From Bombella intestini (GTDB lineage Bacteria; Pseudomonadota; Alphaproteobacteria; Acetobacterales; Acetobacteraceae), in the NCBI RefSeq assembly GCF_002003665.1, contig NZ_JATM01000004.1:62001-126000 (forward strand): DNA of 64,000 nt, written 5' to 3'. Both the position numbers and the translations under genes were made by a program. The notes beneath the pieces are model-generated. The model did not search any database. It saw only the letters and a program-made list of their open reading frames with translations, and had not been told where the DNA came from. This document shows positions 38,501 to 46,010 of the stretch, one piece after another; position 1 is the first letter of the stretch; each line of letters opens with the position of its first letter.

Positions 38501-39064
38501 CACCAGAGATGAGGAGCAAGCCGTGTCCATAGCGATGGCCGGCCCTTTTAGCCCGAAGACGTGGGCGATACGGGCCGCATACATGGTCATCCCAGCAGAG
38601 ACTGCGGCAAACTGATCCCGGATCTGCGGCTGCATGAAGGGGCTACCGCACTGGACAAGCTGGTCCTGCGTGAAGCTACCTACGAAAACGCCCGTTCTGG
38701 TCCCCTCGAGCGTGCGGGCAACCACATTTGCGTTTTCTATAGCGCGCCAAGCCACACCCAGAAGGAGACGCTGCTGGATGTCCATCACCATCCCCTCACG
38801 GGGAGAAATACCATAGAACAGCGGCTCGAACTGATGGTCCTCCTGCTTCATGAAGTGACCATATTCCATGGTTGTCTTACCCGGGGTCTGATCGACCGGG
38901 TCGTAAAACCGTTTACGCCCCCACCGATATTCCGGAATAGCCACACAGCCGTCCCGGCGCTCCAACAGGAACCGCCAGAGGGAGTCGCTATCCGCCAGTC
39001 CAGCCGGCAGAATACAGCCAACGCCAATGATGGCAATTTCATCGGGATTATATGTTTGACTCAT
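32558..39064 (-). CDS. Type I fully reducing polyketide synthase (KS-AT-DH-ER-KR-ACP)
   Basis: 2168 residues from ATG 39064 (AGGA 5 bases upstream; 12 fewer than the longest frame). Domains in order follow. KS: about 10-440, Cys183 in DTACSSS, His318 in EAHGTGT, His358 in NLGHMEA. AT: about 560-850, Ser654 in GHSVGE, substrate-region motif VPYHS. DH: about 920-1200, His953 in HKVHGMALFP, Asp1122 in LLDGAMH. A structural linker comes next. ER: about 1450-1775, HAGAGGVG at 1597-1604. KR: about 1790-1990, GGMGGFG at 1801-1807, Tyr1947 in SSYMAANS. ACP: Ser2106 in LGIDSL. All catalytic residues are present and there is no thioesterase. The order and size resemble mycocerosic-acid-type iterative synthases, so a saturated, perhaps branched, acyl chain is likely. 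Confidence 0.96.
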   Translation of the reverse strand: MSQTYNPDEIAIIGVGCILPAGLADSDSLWRFLLERRDGCVAIPEYRWGRKRFYDPVDQTPGKTTMEYGHFMKQEDHQFEPLFYGISPREGMVMDIQQRLLLGVAWRAIENANVVARTLEGTRTGVFVGSFTQDQLVQCGSPFMQPQIRDQFAAVSAGMTMYAARIAHVFGLKGPAIAMDTACSSSLVALHQACNSLRLGECDVALAGGVNFMASPQTAMLMTKGHFLAKDGRSKSFAADADGYGRGEGCVILMLKRLKDAMRDGDDIKGVVCSSGVNQDGRTPVLTMPDADAQETLIRDVLHRADVSAQDVVYVEAHGTGTPVGDPIEVKAIAKAIGQYQPEGQKVLIGSVKANLGHMEAAAGAAAVLKTMLCLEHGKVPGQANLKELNPVIPFDEYRVQVAQGDAVALPERDRLYAIVNSFGYGGTNAVALLRRPTEKERTAAQRRTVRDNKLKGVRPAGFMRRVPLLLSTFSEASLGFMAKAYAERLEAGPAERSLWEALCFSTARYGTWFRHRAVILPPQGEEEIVQARDALQALAEGRVHPALFTGKAVVDDAAKPVFLFSGMGPQWWGMGRYLLRKGPVGVRNLAQRCDELFTKLAGWSLREELLKPESKSRIQETAVAQPAIFLVQICLTEFFTHHGVMPGAIVGHSVGEVAAAYVSGALTLEDAVTVIYHRSRLQATLAGRGTMLAVGMGRSLLEERLEGFKGRLAIAAINSGDSCTVAGPLKDLKVLEADCAKEGVFVRLLKVEVPYHSPEMAAIEKDMLSSLAHISPKPPEVPLYSTVTGKLWGEDERHDAAYWYANAREPVLFHDAMRAMLSDGHAIFLELAAHPVLGTSVTGCAEEGRYEVAVIPSLRRKQDDADGLLRALIRLALAGAELDWRYVLKPERIERPYYRWEEGGKMWLETEASRRDRLDEQVHPVLGTPSLLESRAWRADIGVVLMEWLMDHKVHGMALFPAAAYVEATLAAHFQLEAKAPAVVEDITISTPLMVQEGQAPVVMWRFDMATRRLVFDSETVAWNGDWQTHGQATVLQAAPWCTISTENKTFDFEALCKGATRFEGAEVYEALAAMGLNYGPAFQTMQYLYRGDGYSVAEIALKDEQVATLEDYHLHPALLDGAMHALIGAFPFEEQKDVYVPASIDRVSYMGQKVSRAYVKVTPTLRTQRKIMADMRLFTPEGELLCEVLGLCCRRVARSGHEASSAARLIYAPNWMSAERQILLSEPQAITLLGEGSGLAAQLAEVLKDNGAELTVSSQLDGAELADVLDHEPFLSKQRALVLFPQAGDDYQQCLDDMAACVALLQRVPTRNRKRRLPVIIVTRGAYGRDGDAQALQRAFQGLFRGAAAERVLDLAIRYVDVPAEGAEALLDDIAAELVLEDTSEDTVWLRPAIKGAEEDAAGEGVERMVQRLVSPPLEPEPQPVPLEEIMGGADDGTIGVRLEGSRSGTLEGVTWQAFAVSEPGPGEVKVRTRMASLNFKDVLKAMSLLPESVTEGTFSGDALGLECVVEVEAVGEGVEDMKPGDLLALVYPDSFTSRRIVKASELAYCALPLSGEELPFSLEQIAGLPLVFVTAYYTLIHLAQLQEGESVLIHAGAGGVGQAAIQIAQLKKAVIYSTAGNPEKRDYLRKQGCAGVWDSRTLEFVDGIREATNGRGVDVVLNSLPGEAMIHSLRLVAPMGRFLEIGKRDIVEHRALELMPFNENLAYFSFDMDRMMPHKKLYGVMDEILLLARQGKFTFPQTRIFPASEASEAFRYLMSSRHIGKIMLSYEDMSGIKARPLPRVQPGFSRQGSYLITGGMGGFGLKTAEYLLSRGAGVLHLVGRSLPKDPERKHAIATLKKLAESAGGKVVTHRLDVTDRKAVHDLVKKLARDDVPLRGVFHAAGVVDDQLISKVGAANITTVMAPKVLGAQALDEATRGLELDHFVLYSSFTAEIGNLGQSSYMAANSYLNALAENRRQQGLPALAVGWGAIGDVGMLTESDAAGRMFDVAGIKTMTAADSLAYLPVLYGVDRSDVSLVDLNWVQVFGALAWLKNSARFALLQQESHKGGISDSVQLLMNMPENERLDYVLLRLKQQLGSVLQVEPETIEDGARLSELGIDSLAGVELQTAIRSEFGVDVSLVLLARNETIIEMARSLLRQAVVMAQQGGTVALEGVQATGGEA

Positions 39065-39120
39065 TCCTGTCCTATTTCCTGTGTCCGAGCGTCTCGGCAC
39101 TTATCCTGCACTATAAAAAA

Positions 39121-40638
39121 TCAGCTCTTTCGGGCGCCAAGCTCGTTCCGGATATAATCTTTCAGCGCCATTCTCAGCCGGTCCCTATCCACATGCCCTT
39201 CTGATGTCCGCGGTATTGTGGGCACCCATATCATGATAACGGGCGGCAAGGCGGCATAACGCTTCCGTAACTGAGCCGACAACGCCTGTCCGTCAAACGT
39301 CTCATGCGAGACAATGGCGGCATAGAAACGCTCCTGCCCCTGCTCATCCTTCATCACAAAAACGCCAGCATCACGGATCCGCTCTTCGGTGCGCAGGAGG
39401 TCCTCCAACACGCCTAGATCAAATTTGGCACCCCCCATGTTGACCAGCTCATCCGTTCGCCCGCACAGATAAAGCACACCTTTATCGGACAGGTATCCCC
39501 TATCCCCCGGGTAGAACCAGCCGTCCCTGAAACGCTGTGCCGCATCGGTGTTTCCATCGACATAGCCATGCACGACGCCACCACCCCGGATGCGAATATC
39601 ACCGACCTTTCCAGCCGGAAGCTTGCTCCCTTCAGCATCCACGATATCAACATCCACCCACGGAAGGGGCGCACCAACCTCATCCTCGGTCTGGCGCAGC
39701 TCGGCTGGCATCGCAGCAACAAGCCCGCTTTCGTCTGTGCCATAGACGACCTGCACTTGTAGCGTGAAACGTTCCCTCGTTTCCTTCAGAACCGCATCAG
39801 AAAGCTTGCCACCCACAACGCTGAGATAAATGTGGTTCATGGCTCGCCCCTGCGGGGGCAGAGACCGCAGAAGATGCTCCAGATGAACCGGGGTCATGAC
39901 AATCATAAGGGCAGAAGCCTGCATAACCTCTGCCCCAATACTCTGGGCATCGCTACTACGCAGGGTCGTGCCACCAGCAAGGGCAGCCCCAGTCATAAGA
40001 AATCCGCTCAGGGACTGAGGGCCGACCGTACAAAGCAACTGCGGCTTACCCACCATCCGGCCGCGGCCTCTAGTATTGCGGAAGAAATACTCCACCATAT
40101 CATGATAAATGATCCGGTGTAGCTGCCCTTCCACCTCACCAAAGCTGAGCTCCAACAGGTGCATATCCCGTCCCGTCCCGCTAGCCAATGCCGCACGACA
40201 GGGCGCAGACCGCTCCACCGGAACAGGAGGGTAATAGCAGGAGGCATCATCTTCTTCTACGTTGGCGAGAGCACGGCTGAACCACTCTTCACCCAGCACA
40301 AGCCGCCCTTCACCAGGTGCCAGCCCGCTCTCCCCATGAAGAATGATAAGGTCTGGCTGCAATATGGCCAGCTCTTCATCCGATACTTCCCCGTTGGACA
40401 AAGACGCCGAGGCAAGCCCCAACCGGCCTAGAGCCAGAGTCAGGCACCAGTGCCGCCATATATCAGGACATTGCACCGCAACACGGCGGAGGCCCAGCGT
40501 TCGCAATCCCTCCAACGCATGAGCCAGACGGCTAACTGTTGCCTCCAGCAAGGCATAAGACCGCTTACGGGAGAGGCTGCCAAAAGCCACCTCATCACCC
40601 ATAGTCCGGGCATTATAGGCCACAAACCGATCCAGCAT
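39121..40638 (-). CDS. Adenylation-fold acyl-CoA synthetase-like protein, degenerate active site
   Basis: 505 residues with the ANL superfamily fold. Recognisable late motifs are VVYGTDESGL, VGDIRIRGGGVVHGYV, DGWFYPGDRGYLSDKGVLYLCGRTDELVNMGGAKFDL and a C-terminal lid. The nucleotide-binding A3 loop is degenerate (ALASGTGRDMHLLELSFGE instead of a TSGTTGxPKG loop). The C-terminal PRTSEGHVDRDRL has His where the catalytic Lys is normally found. It may therefore not adenylate, or do so by another route; binding or scaffold roles are possible. It lies 56 bases upstream of the PKS on the same strand, and a TATAAT-like element lies 88 bases before its start. Confidence 0.8.
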   Translation of the reverse strand: MLDRFVAYNARTMGDEVAFGSLSRKRSYALLEATVSRLAHALEGLRTLGLRRVAVQCPDIWRHWCLTLALGRLGLASASLSNGEVSDEELAILQPDLIILHGESGLAPGEGRLVLGEEWFSRALANVEEDDASCYYPPVPVERSAPCRAALASGTGRDMHLLELSFGEVEGQLHRIIYHDMVEYFFRNTRGRGRMVGKPQLLCTVGPQSLSGFLMTGAALAGGTTLRSSDAQSIGAEVMQASALMIVMTPVHLEHLLRSLPPQGRAMNHIYLSVVGGKLSDAVLKETRERFTLQVQVVYGTDESGLVAAMPAELRQTEDEVGAPLPWVDVDIVDAEGSKLPAGKVGDIRIRGGGVVHGYVDGNTDAAQRFRDGWFYPGDRGYLSDKGVLYLCGRTDELVNMGGAKFDLGVLEDLLRTEERIRDAGVFVMKDEQGQERFYAAIVSHETFDGQALSAQLRKRYAALPPVIMIWVPTIPRTSEGHVDRDRLRMALKDYIRNELGARKS

Positions 40639-40725
40639 CGTTATCCCCCCACACAGCCCTGCTAGGAGCCCACCAGCACACGTCCCCGACTGGTAACCAG
40701 CAGGCCCATATATTAACAGATAACT

Positions 40726-40731
40726 ATTATA
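40726..40731 (-). promoter_or_regulatory. Possible -10 element before the polyketide cluster
   Basis: TATAAT on the minus strand in an AT-rich island 88 bases before the adenylation-fold gene. The -35 region is not consensus. Confidence 0.35.
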
Positions 40732-40787
40732 TCGTTGATGCGCAGCGAACGCATCCCTACATCACAGCTTTTTGCCCACCCAGCGAA

Positions 40788-41768
40788 TTAACCCCAAAGC
40801 TGGCCATACACCTGCTGCAACCGCATACTGACCTTATCTGGGGCATAAGGCTGCGCTGCTGCCTGTCCCTGCGCTACCATCTTCCTGATAACACCACTAC
40901 CGGAGGCACAGCCCTCCAACGCCATAGCCAAGGAATCCACCATACCTTCCACATCTTCGGGAGAATGCCAGAAGCCATTCTGCGAAGTGGCATAGTCGCT
41001 TCCCCCGCCACCGTGGCACCCTACAACGAGACATCCCGCCGCCATGGCCTCCAGTGCTGTGATGCCAAGGGCTTCTAGCCGGCCCAGCGATAGACAAACA
41101 GCCGATTCACCCATGAGAGCTGCTACTTCCTCTTCCTTTCTCTCCTGAAGTGGCACCCATGGAACAGAAGAAAACTGCGGATATTTAAGCTTCAACATAT
41201 CTTGGATCAGAACAGCATGACGCGGTAACCCGCCCTGCTGCGGCCACTTCCATTCAGCACAAACAACCTGAAGCTTCTTCTGCCGTGGCCTGAACAGGTT
41301 GCCATCCACCACAGGAGGGGTCACCTGAACATTCTCCAGCCCTAGCACACGCTGCAACATATGCGCCGCCCCTATCCCCGGGGCTAAAACCTGCGTCACA
41401 CCCCATTCCGCCAATTTCTGGGCTGATGGACCATATGTGAAGAAATAATAGGGATTCTGACAGAAAATGACCTTCTGCCCAATCATGGGCGTGCTGATCA
41501 TATCCGCATACCATTCCCTCAACACCTCGGGGAAAACGAATATATCTTGCCTCGTAAGGTTAGTGACTGTCTCGCACATCAGAGGGTGCATCTCTTTACC
41601 CAGCCATGAAGGCACACCCTCTGCCTGAAGAACCTGCACATGAAACCCCGCCTGACGAAGCAACAAAGCATGACGATACATTGTCTTGATGCCACCTGAG
41701 ACAAGGTCCCGCGGAAAGCAGTTCAGAAAAATAATGCGCCCCACCAGCCGATAACCCCCATTTTCCAT
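40788..41768 (-). CDS. Glycosyltransferase, GT4-like (GT-B fold)
   Basis: 326 residues. N-terminal Rossmann part: RIIFLNCFPRDLVSGGIKTMYRHALLLRQAGFHVQVLQ. The C-terminal nucleotide-sugar-binding part contains VCLSLGRLEALGITALEAMAAGCLVVGCHGGGGSDYA, matching the E-x7-E signature region of retaining GT4 enzymes. The protein is shorter than the usual 360-400 residues. It lies upstream of the adenylation-fold and PKS genes in the same direction, 149 bases away, so it may decorate the cluster product with a sugar (inference). Donor and acceptor are unknown. Confidence 0.85.
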   Translation of the reverse strand: MENGGYRLVGRIIFLNCFPRDLVSGGIKTMYRHALLLRQAGFHVQVLQAEGVPSWLGKEMHPLMCETVTNLTRQDIFVFPEVLREWYADMISTPMIGQKVIFCQNPYYFFTYGPSAQKLAEWGVTQVLAPGIGAAHMLQRVLGLENVQVTPPVVDGNLFRPRQKKLQVVCAEWKWPQQGGLPRHAVLIQDMLKLKYPQFSSVPWVPLQERKEEEVAALMGESAVCLSLGRLEALGITALEAMAAGCLVVGCHGGGGSDYATSQNGFWHSPEDVEGMVDSLAMALEGCASGSGVIRKMVAQGQAAAQPYAPDKVSMRLQQVYGQLWG

Positions 41769-41879
41769 TACGCTATACCACTCAAGGCGATCACCGAGAC
41801 GAATGGCATGCGCAAAATTGGCAAAATACTAATAGCAAGTAAACGTAACGACCTATAAAATCGTTCCGCTGCTTTAATA

Positions 41880-44102
41880 TTAGTCTGCTTCACTTCCCCG
41901 GTTAGGGAACAAAATTTTCAGCACAAGGCTAGGTGTTAGAATCTGCGGCAATATCTGCTCTTTCTCATGGGGAGGATAATACAGATAGAGGGGCACCCCA
42001 TCACGGCCATGATCTCGCAGAAATGCAGTAATCCGCTCATCACGACGGGTCCAGTCTCCTCGCAAAATAGTCACCCCATGCTGCCGAAAAGCCTGCCGGA
42101 CAGAAGGAACATCCAACGCTACATGTTCATTAACCATGCAGGTCACGCACCAAGAGGCAGTCATATCCACAAATACAGCCCGCCCCTCTGCCCGCAAGGC
42201 AGCTAAACGCTCTGCTGAAAAAGGCTCAATGGTCGGACCATCCGAAGCCTGCAATCCGGTTCCACCCTTTTCTGTAGTCATGGAGGGCACGTTAGACGCT
42301 CCCTCTCCCGCCATGACACTCTGCCCCAAGCCTGCAAGACAGACCAACAGGCACAATAGAGCCAACACACGACAGACCAACACAGACCGGAACGCCTGAC
42401 CAAGAATAGCCCACTGCTGGGCGAGCCCGTACAACCAGCCCCCTAGCCCCAGAAGTACAGCCCCTCCGGCCATCAGCACTACGGCATCGCCTCCACGCTG
42501 GAGCACGGCAACCCAGAGCAGCCACACACAGCTTGCCAGCAGAGGAAATGCCAGAAGCTGCTTCAGCCGTTCCATCCATGCCCCCGGGCGAGGAAGGCAC
42601 CGGGCCAACCCCGGTACGAGTGCCAGCACACAATAAGGTGCCGCTAGCCCCAACCCCATAGCCAAGAAGATCAACAGCCCTGCCCAGACAGGCCCGCCCA
42701 AGGCGGCGGCAATCGCTACGCCCATAAAGGGTGCTGTGCAGGGGGTCGCCACGATAACAGCCAGAAGACCTGCCAAAAGATCACTAGCTGGACCATGCCC
42801 AGCGGCCATCTCCCCTGCACGCCCAGCCAAACGCCCTCCTGTGATCTGAAACACCCCCAGCAGGTTGAGTGCCATGACAAATAACAACCACCCAACCCCG
42901 ACTACAAAAGCCGATGACTGGAACTGGAACCCCCACCCTACAGAGGCTCCCCCATAACGCAGGGCGATCATCAACGCACCGAGGGCCGCAAAGCAGCCCA
43001 TGATTCCCCCGCTATAAAAGGCCGCACTCCGCCAGCGTGTCCGCCAACTGGCGCCCCCCATATGTGCGAAGGACAGAATCTTCATAGCCAGTACGGGAAA
43101 TACGCAAGGCATGAGATTAAGAATGATACCCCCCAAAAACGCCGAAAGCAGACTGCCCCATATAGCCCGTTCTGTTTTACCCCTACCGGGTATGGCAGGC
43201 TGCTCCACCTGTGCACTCCCAGAAACAGGTACAACCCCTACCTGAAGGGCTGACCGGTTGCCCGCACCATCCACAAGCACAACAACGCCAGCCATTGGCT
43301 TTTGCCAAAGAGGCGGATGAGCGGCATAGGAATCTGGCTTCAACTGCAAGGCTAACTGCCCAGCCTGAACAGATAGAGTTTGCGGTACGTTCTGGGCGAT
43401 CACACCACCTTCCTGCGGCATAAACCACGCCTGCCGCACCGTATCAGGGGAAAGACCAGCACCATGTAAGGTCAGCACACCATCAGGATTGATCTGCGCT
43501 GTGAAAGGGGATGGTTGAGGCATGGCCGCATCTGCCCGGCGGAATAGCTCTGCCTCGGCAACCTGCGACACAGGGCCGGAAGAGCGAGCAGGCAGTGTGA
43601 GCGAAAACTCACCTTTTTCCGGCACGCAAACATCGGCACAGACAAGCCAATCTGCTTTGGCTGTAATCTGCACATCGCCCGTATCCCGCCCTTGCACGGG
43701 TACCCTCACCGGCAACACGACATCCCCTTGGTAGGCATAGGCCATTAGCCCACCTTCCGAGACACGCTCTGGCACGGGCCATTCCACATCATCCGCTGTC
43801 CCGGTCCGGCTACCGCTCACCGTAACATGAATATGCGGAGCCTCACCGGCATCACCGGGATTCTGCCAATATGTATGCCAACCAGACTTTAGCTGGAGCC
43901 TTAGGGCAACACGCAGGCTGCCTTTCCCGGCATCATCACCTGTCGGCGTTCCGACTGCATCCACCTCGCTAATGAGCGTTGCTTTAGTATGGCTGGTCTC
44001 AACCGGCGTACTTTCTGCCGCCAAAGCCGGAGCCGATAATGATATCACCCCGCCCATCAGGGCCAGAACAGCCCCCATTGCCATACCACTATACCGCTTC
44101 AT
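41880..44102 (-). CDS. Thiol:disulfide interchange protein, DsbD/ScsB-like
   Basis: 740 residues from ATG 44102, selected because AAGGA sits 7 bases upstream and a signal peptide follows (SGMAMGAVLALMGGVISLSAPALAAES). An N-terminal periplasmic DsbD-alpha-like domain contains the pair in WLVCADVCVPEKGEFSL. Then an eight-helix DsbD transmembrane domain has its redox cysteines in LMPCVFPVLAMKILSF and VATPCTAPFMGVA. The C-terminal thioredoxin domain has ASWCVTCMVNE. These proteins move electrons from cytoplasmic thioredoxin to periplasmic disulfides or metal-resistance proteins. The N-terminal domain is larger than in E. coli DsbD, as in ScsB. Divergent from the RDD gene. Confidence 0.92.
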   Translation of the reverse strand: MKRYSGMAMGAVLALMGGVISLSAPALAAESTPVETSHTKATLISEVDAVGTPTGDDAGKGSLRVALRLQLKSGWHTYWQNPGDAGEAPHIHVTVSGSRTGTADDVEWPVPERVSEGGLMAYAYQGDVVLPVRVPVQGRDTGDVQITAKADWLVCADVCVPEKGEFSLTLPARSSGPVSQVAEAELFRRADAAMPQPSPFTAQINPDGVLTLHGAGLSPDTVRQAWFMPQEGGVIAQNVPQTLSVQAGQLALQLKPDSYAAHPPLWQKPMAGVVVLVDGAGNRSALQVGVVPVSGSAQVEQPAIPGRGKTERAIWGSLLSAFLGGIILNLMPCVFPVLAMKILSFAHMGGASWRTRWRSAAFYSGGIMGCFAALGALMIALRYGGASVGWGFQFQSSAFVVGVGWLLFVMALNLLGVFQITGGRLAGRAGEMAAGHGPASDLLAGLLAVIVATPCTAPFMGVAIAAALGGPVWAGLLIFLAMGLGLAAPYCVLALVPGLARCLPRPGAWMERLKQLLAFPLLASCVWLLWVAVLQRGGDAVVLMAGGAVLLGLGGWLYGLAQQWAILGQAFRSVLVCRVLALLCLLVCLAGLGQSVMAGEGASNVPSMTTEKGGTGLQASDGPTIEPFSAERLAALRAEGRAVFVDMTASWCVTCMVNEHVALDVPSVRQAFRQHGVTILRGDWTRRDERITAFLRDHGRDGVPLYLYYPPHEKEQILPQILTPSLVLKILFPNRGSEAD

Positions 44103-44248
44103 CCACTCGTCCTTCTGCTTATCCATGCTGGACAGGCCCGCAAACCACAGCTGTGTCCAACGGGCCATAACACCGCCCCCCGCCCGTCTTAAAGACATAA
44201 TTGCCTCCTACCATCGCCCGCTTCTTTTCTCACAACTTACGCCTAACC

Positions 44249-44896
44249 ATGACCACTCATCCCCCGCTCTCTTACCCCAAAGCCGGCATATGGGCCCGTT
44301 TGATAGCCCGTATCATTGATCTTGCCGTCTATGCGTTTTTTCTCTCACTGCCCGTTTATGGCCTTATTCATGGTCTGGAGACATTCTTCCCCAGCCTGAA
44401 GATCATCGGCACACTGACACCGGGCTTCACGCTGCCCATCATGAATGCTGCCATTGCCGACCTGTTGTTCATCCTTCCCCTCTCCATGGTGTTGGATGCC
44501 CTAATAGGGGCCTATTATGGTAATACATTGGGTAAGTATTTTCTCGGCATCAGGCCCCTGCGCGCTAATGGTCGGAAACTCGACCTCTCTACCTGCTTGA
44601 AACGCAATTACCTCATTTATGTCACTTGCTATACGGGAGGCATCTACTTCCTGACGCCCCTAGCAGAAATCATCCACTACATACGGTACAGACGCACCGG
44701 TACAACGTTCTGGGATCAGGAAGTGGGCACGATGGTTCTAGCTCCTAAGGGGAGCCCGCCCCGCACGGTCATCGTAGCTATTATATGGTTTTTCGCCTCA
44801 ATCCCTCTCTCCATGTTGGAGGACAGGCTCTTCCAACATTTCCTAGCCGATACCAGCGCACCCCCGGCCGTTATCAAAGGAACAGCCCCCAAGTAG
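44249..44896 (+). CDS. RDD-family membrane protein
   Basis: 215 residues from ATG 44249; an upstream TTG at 44201 adds 16 residues. The RDD signature is at the start of the first helix (GIWARLIARIIDLAVYAFFLSLPVYGL), followed by DALIGAYYGNTLGKYFLGIRPLRANGRKL and further hydrophobic helices. Function of the family is mostly unknown, with some members linked to ion transport. The last roughly 220 bases and the following terminator are duplicated 1.7 kb downstream, where the second copy is split by a transposon. This intact copy is presumably functional. Confidence 0.86.
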   Translation: MTTHPPLSYPKAGIWARLIARIIDLAVYAFFLSLPVYGLIHGLETFFPSLKIIGTLTPGFTLPIMNAAIADLLFILPLSMVLDALIGAYYGNTLGKYFLGIRPLRANGRKLDLSTCLKRNYLIYVTCYTGGIYFLTPLAEIIHYIRYRRTGTTFWDQEVGTMVLAPKGSPPRTVIVAIIWFFASIPLSMLEDRLFQHFLADTSAPPAVIKGTAPK

Positions 44897-45011
44897 CGGT
44901 TACACCCCACCCTAATGCAGAAATGACTTTCTCTCTTCCACCGTAAAACAGACATAAAAAAAGGGGGCCGAATCCCCCTTTCCCTACAAAACACCACCAG
45001 ACAGATGCGTC
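44663..45011. repeat. Direct repeat copy 1: RDD 3' end plus terminator
   Basis: This segment reappears as 46406-46632 followed, after the inserted element, by 49765-49886. The coding part is nearly identical. The terminator part is more diverged but colinear up to the shared end CAGATGCG. The two copies bracket the prophage scrap. Confidence 0.9.
44961..44982. terminator. Bidirectional terminator after the RDD gene
   Basis: AAGGGGG and CCCCCTT pair around a 6-base loop, with an A run before and a T stretch after. The same hairpin, with a changed loop, recurs at 49838-49858. Confidence 0.75.
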
Positions 45012-45162
45012 CGGCACAAATCGGATTGTCCCCTGCATCCAGAGACAGGAACAAACCGTATCCGTCTTTCCATTCAAGATTTACCGTGCATGACTGGCCG
45101 GAAAGGGTAACTCCGAATGTCTGGCGTGCCGATGGCGTGACAGGGATAGCATATTGGGTCAT
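45012..45162 (-). pseudogene. Phage baseplate plug protein, N-terminal fragment
   Basis: On the minus strand an ATG at 45162, with GGAG 6 bases upstream, starts a roughly 50-residue stretch: MTQYAIPVTPSARQTFGVTL, GQSCTVNLEWKDGYGLFLSL, then GDNPIC. This resembles the start of phage baseplate-plug proteins. The frame then runs into the duplicated RDD terminator and is no longer phage-like, so the gene is truncated. It faces a Dit-like tail fragment across an oppositely oriented ORF. Identification is by recalled family pattern only. Confidence 0.6.
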
Positions 45163-45197
45163 GATTGCTCCGATATAAGAAGCGTAGGGGGAGGAAC

Positions 45198-46010
45198 ATG
45201 TCCAAGAAAAGAAATAGAAAGATCGCCATTGCGGCTATCCTTCTGGCCACCTCTGTTCAATCTGCCCATGCAAGACCCCCAATGACAGACGATGAATGGA
45301 CCGCTTACGAGGAATCGCACGCACAGTTCATATTTCAGCAATTTGGAGCTGATCCAGAAACGGCACGCTGGGCAGTATGGGCGATGAAACACCAGCCATC
45401 ATCACGATGCGCTACGTCTGCACGCCCAGTCTTTCACTCCATTGAAGGCGGCATGACGCTCTATCCCGGCGCAGGGGAGGGCATGGTCGTTGACCATATC
45501 TGCGAGCCAGAAGCGTTGAAACATGATGCTCTCACGATCCCGCCATTTTCCCCGAATGAGGCAGAAAACGAACGCCTGCAATGGGGTGTGACCAGCGATG
45601 CAAGGAACAAGGCGATAGCCGCCATATTGGAGAGGCAGAAGCAGCAGCAGAAGCAGGACGCCAGAGAATACCGCAAAAACCTGCGACCTCCCACATATCT
45701 CACTTCACCTGATAGCAAGTATTTTGTGAATCCATGTCAATCTGTTGAGGTTCAGTTCCCCGAAACTGCGCAAGACGAAAACAGGGAAGGGCATGTTGAT
45801 GCGACATGCCATTTCCAGAAAGGTGATGACAATTACTGGAGGGCTGACTCATGTCATTTCTCAGTACCGGAAGGCACCGGAAAGGACTTTATCCAATCAG
45901 CAAGAGAATTTTTAGGTGCGAAATGCTGGCCACAGGATTCCTTTGACATAAAGGTGAATCAATCTGGAGTTGGCACTGTAGGGATTGGATTCAGGTTCAA
46001 TTATCAATAA
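45198..46010 (+). CDS. Secreted hypothetical protein, moron-like cargo
   Basis: 270 residues, not recognised. ATG 45198 is preceded by a strong GGGGGAGG and starts a signal peptide (KKRNRKIAIAAILLATSVQSAHA, cut before RPP). The mature part is acidic and hydrophilic, with a Gln-rich coil (ERQKQQQKQDAREYRKN, about residues 150-166) and several cysteines (RCAT, HICEP, NPCQS, ATCHF, DSCHF, KCWPQ) that could form periplasmic disulfides. It is encoded against the direction of two phage tail-gene fragments that normally sit side by side. It starts 36 bases from one and ends abutting the other, which is the position of a phage moron gene. Confidence 0.72.
   Translation: MSKKRNRKIAIAAILLATSVQSAHARPPMTDDEWTAYEESHAQFIFQQFGADPETARWAVWAMKHQPSSRCATSARPVFHSIEGGMTLYPGAGEGMVVDHICEPEALKHDALTIPPFSPNEAENERLQWGVTSDARNKAIAAILERQKQQQKQDAREYRKNLRPPTYLTSPDSKYFVNPCQSVEVQFPETAQDENREGHVDATCHFQKGDDNYWRADSCHFSVPEGTGKDFIQSAREFLGAKCWPQDSFDIKVNQSGVGTVGIGFRFNYQ

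Noticed and set aside
44716-45162. Full 148-residue minus-strand frame beginning with the plug-like fragment
   Set aside because: Only the first 50 residues are phage-like; the rest is antisense of the RDD terminator and coding end, so it is treated as a truncated pseudogene.
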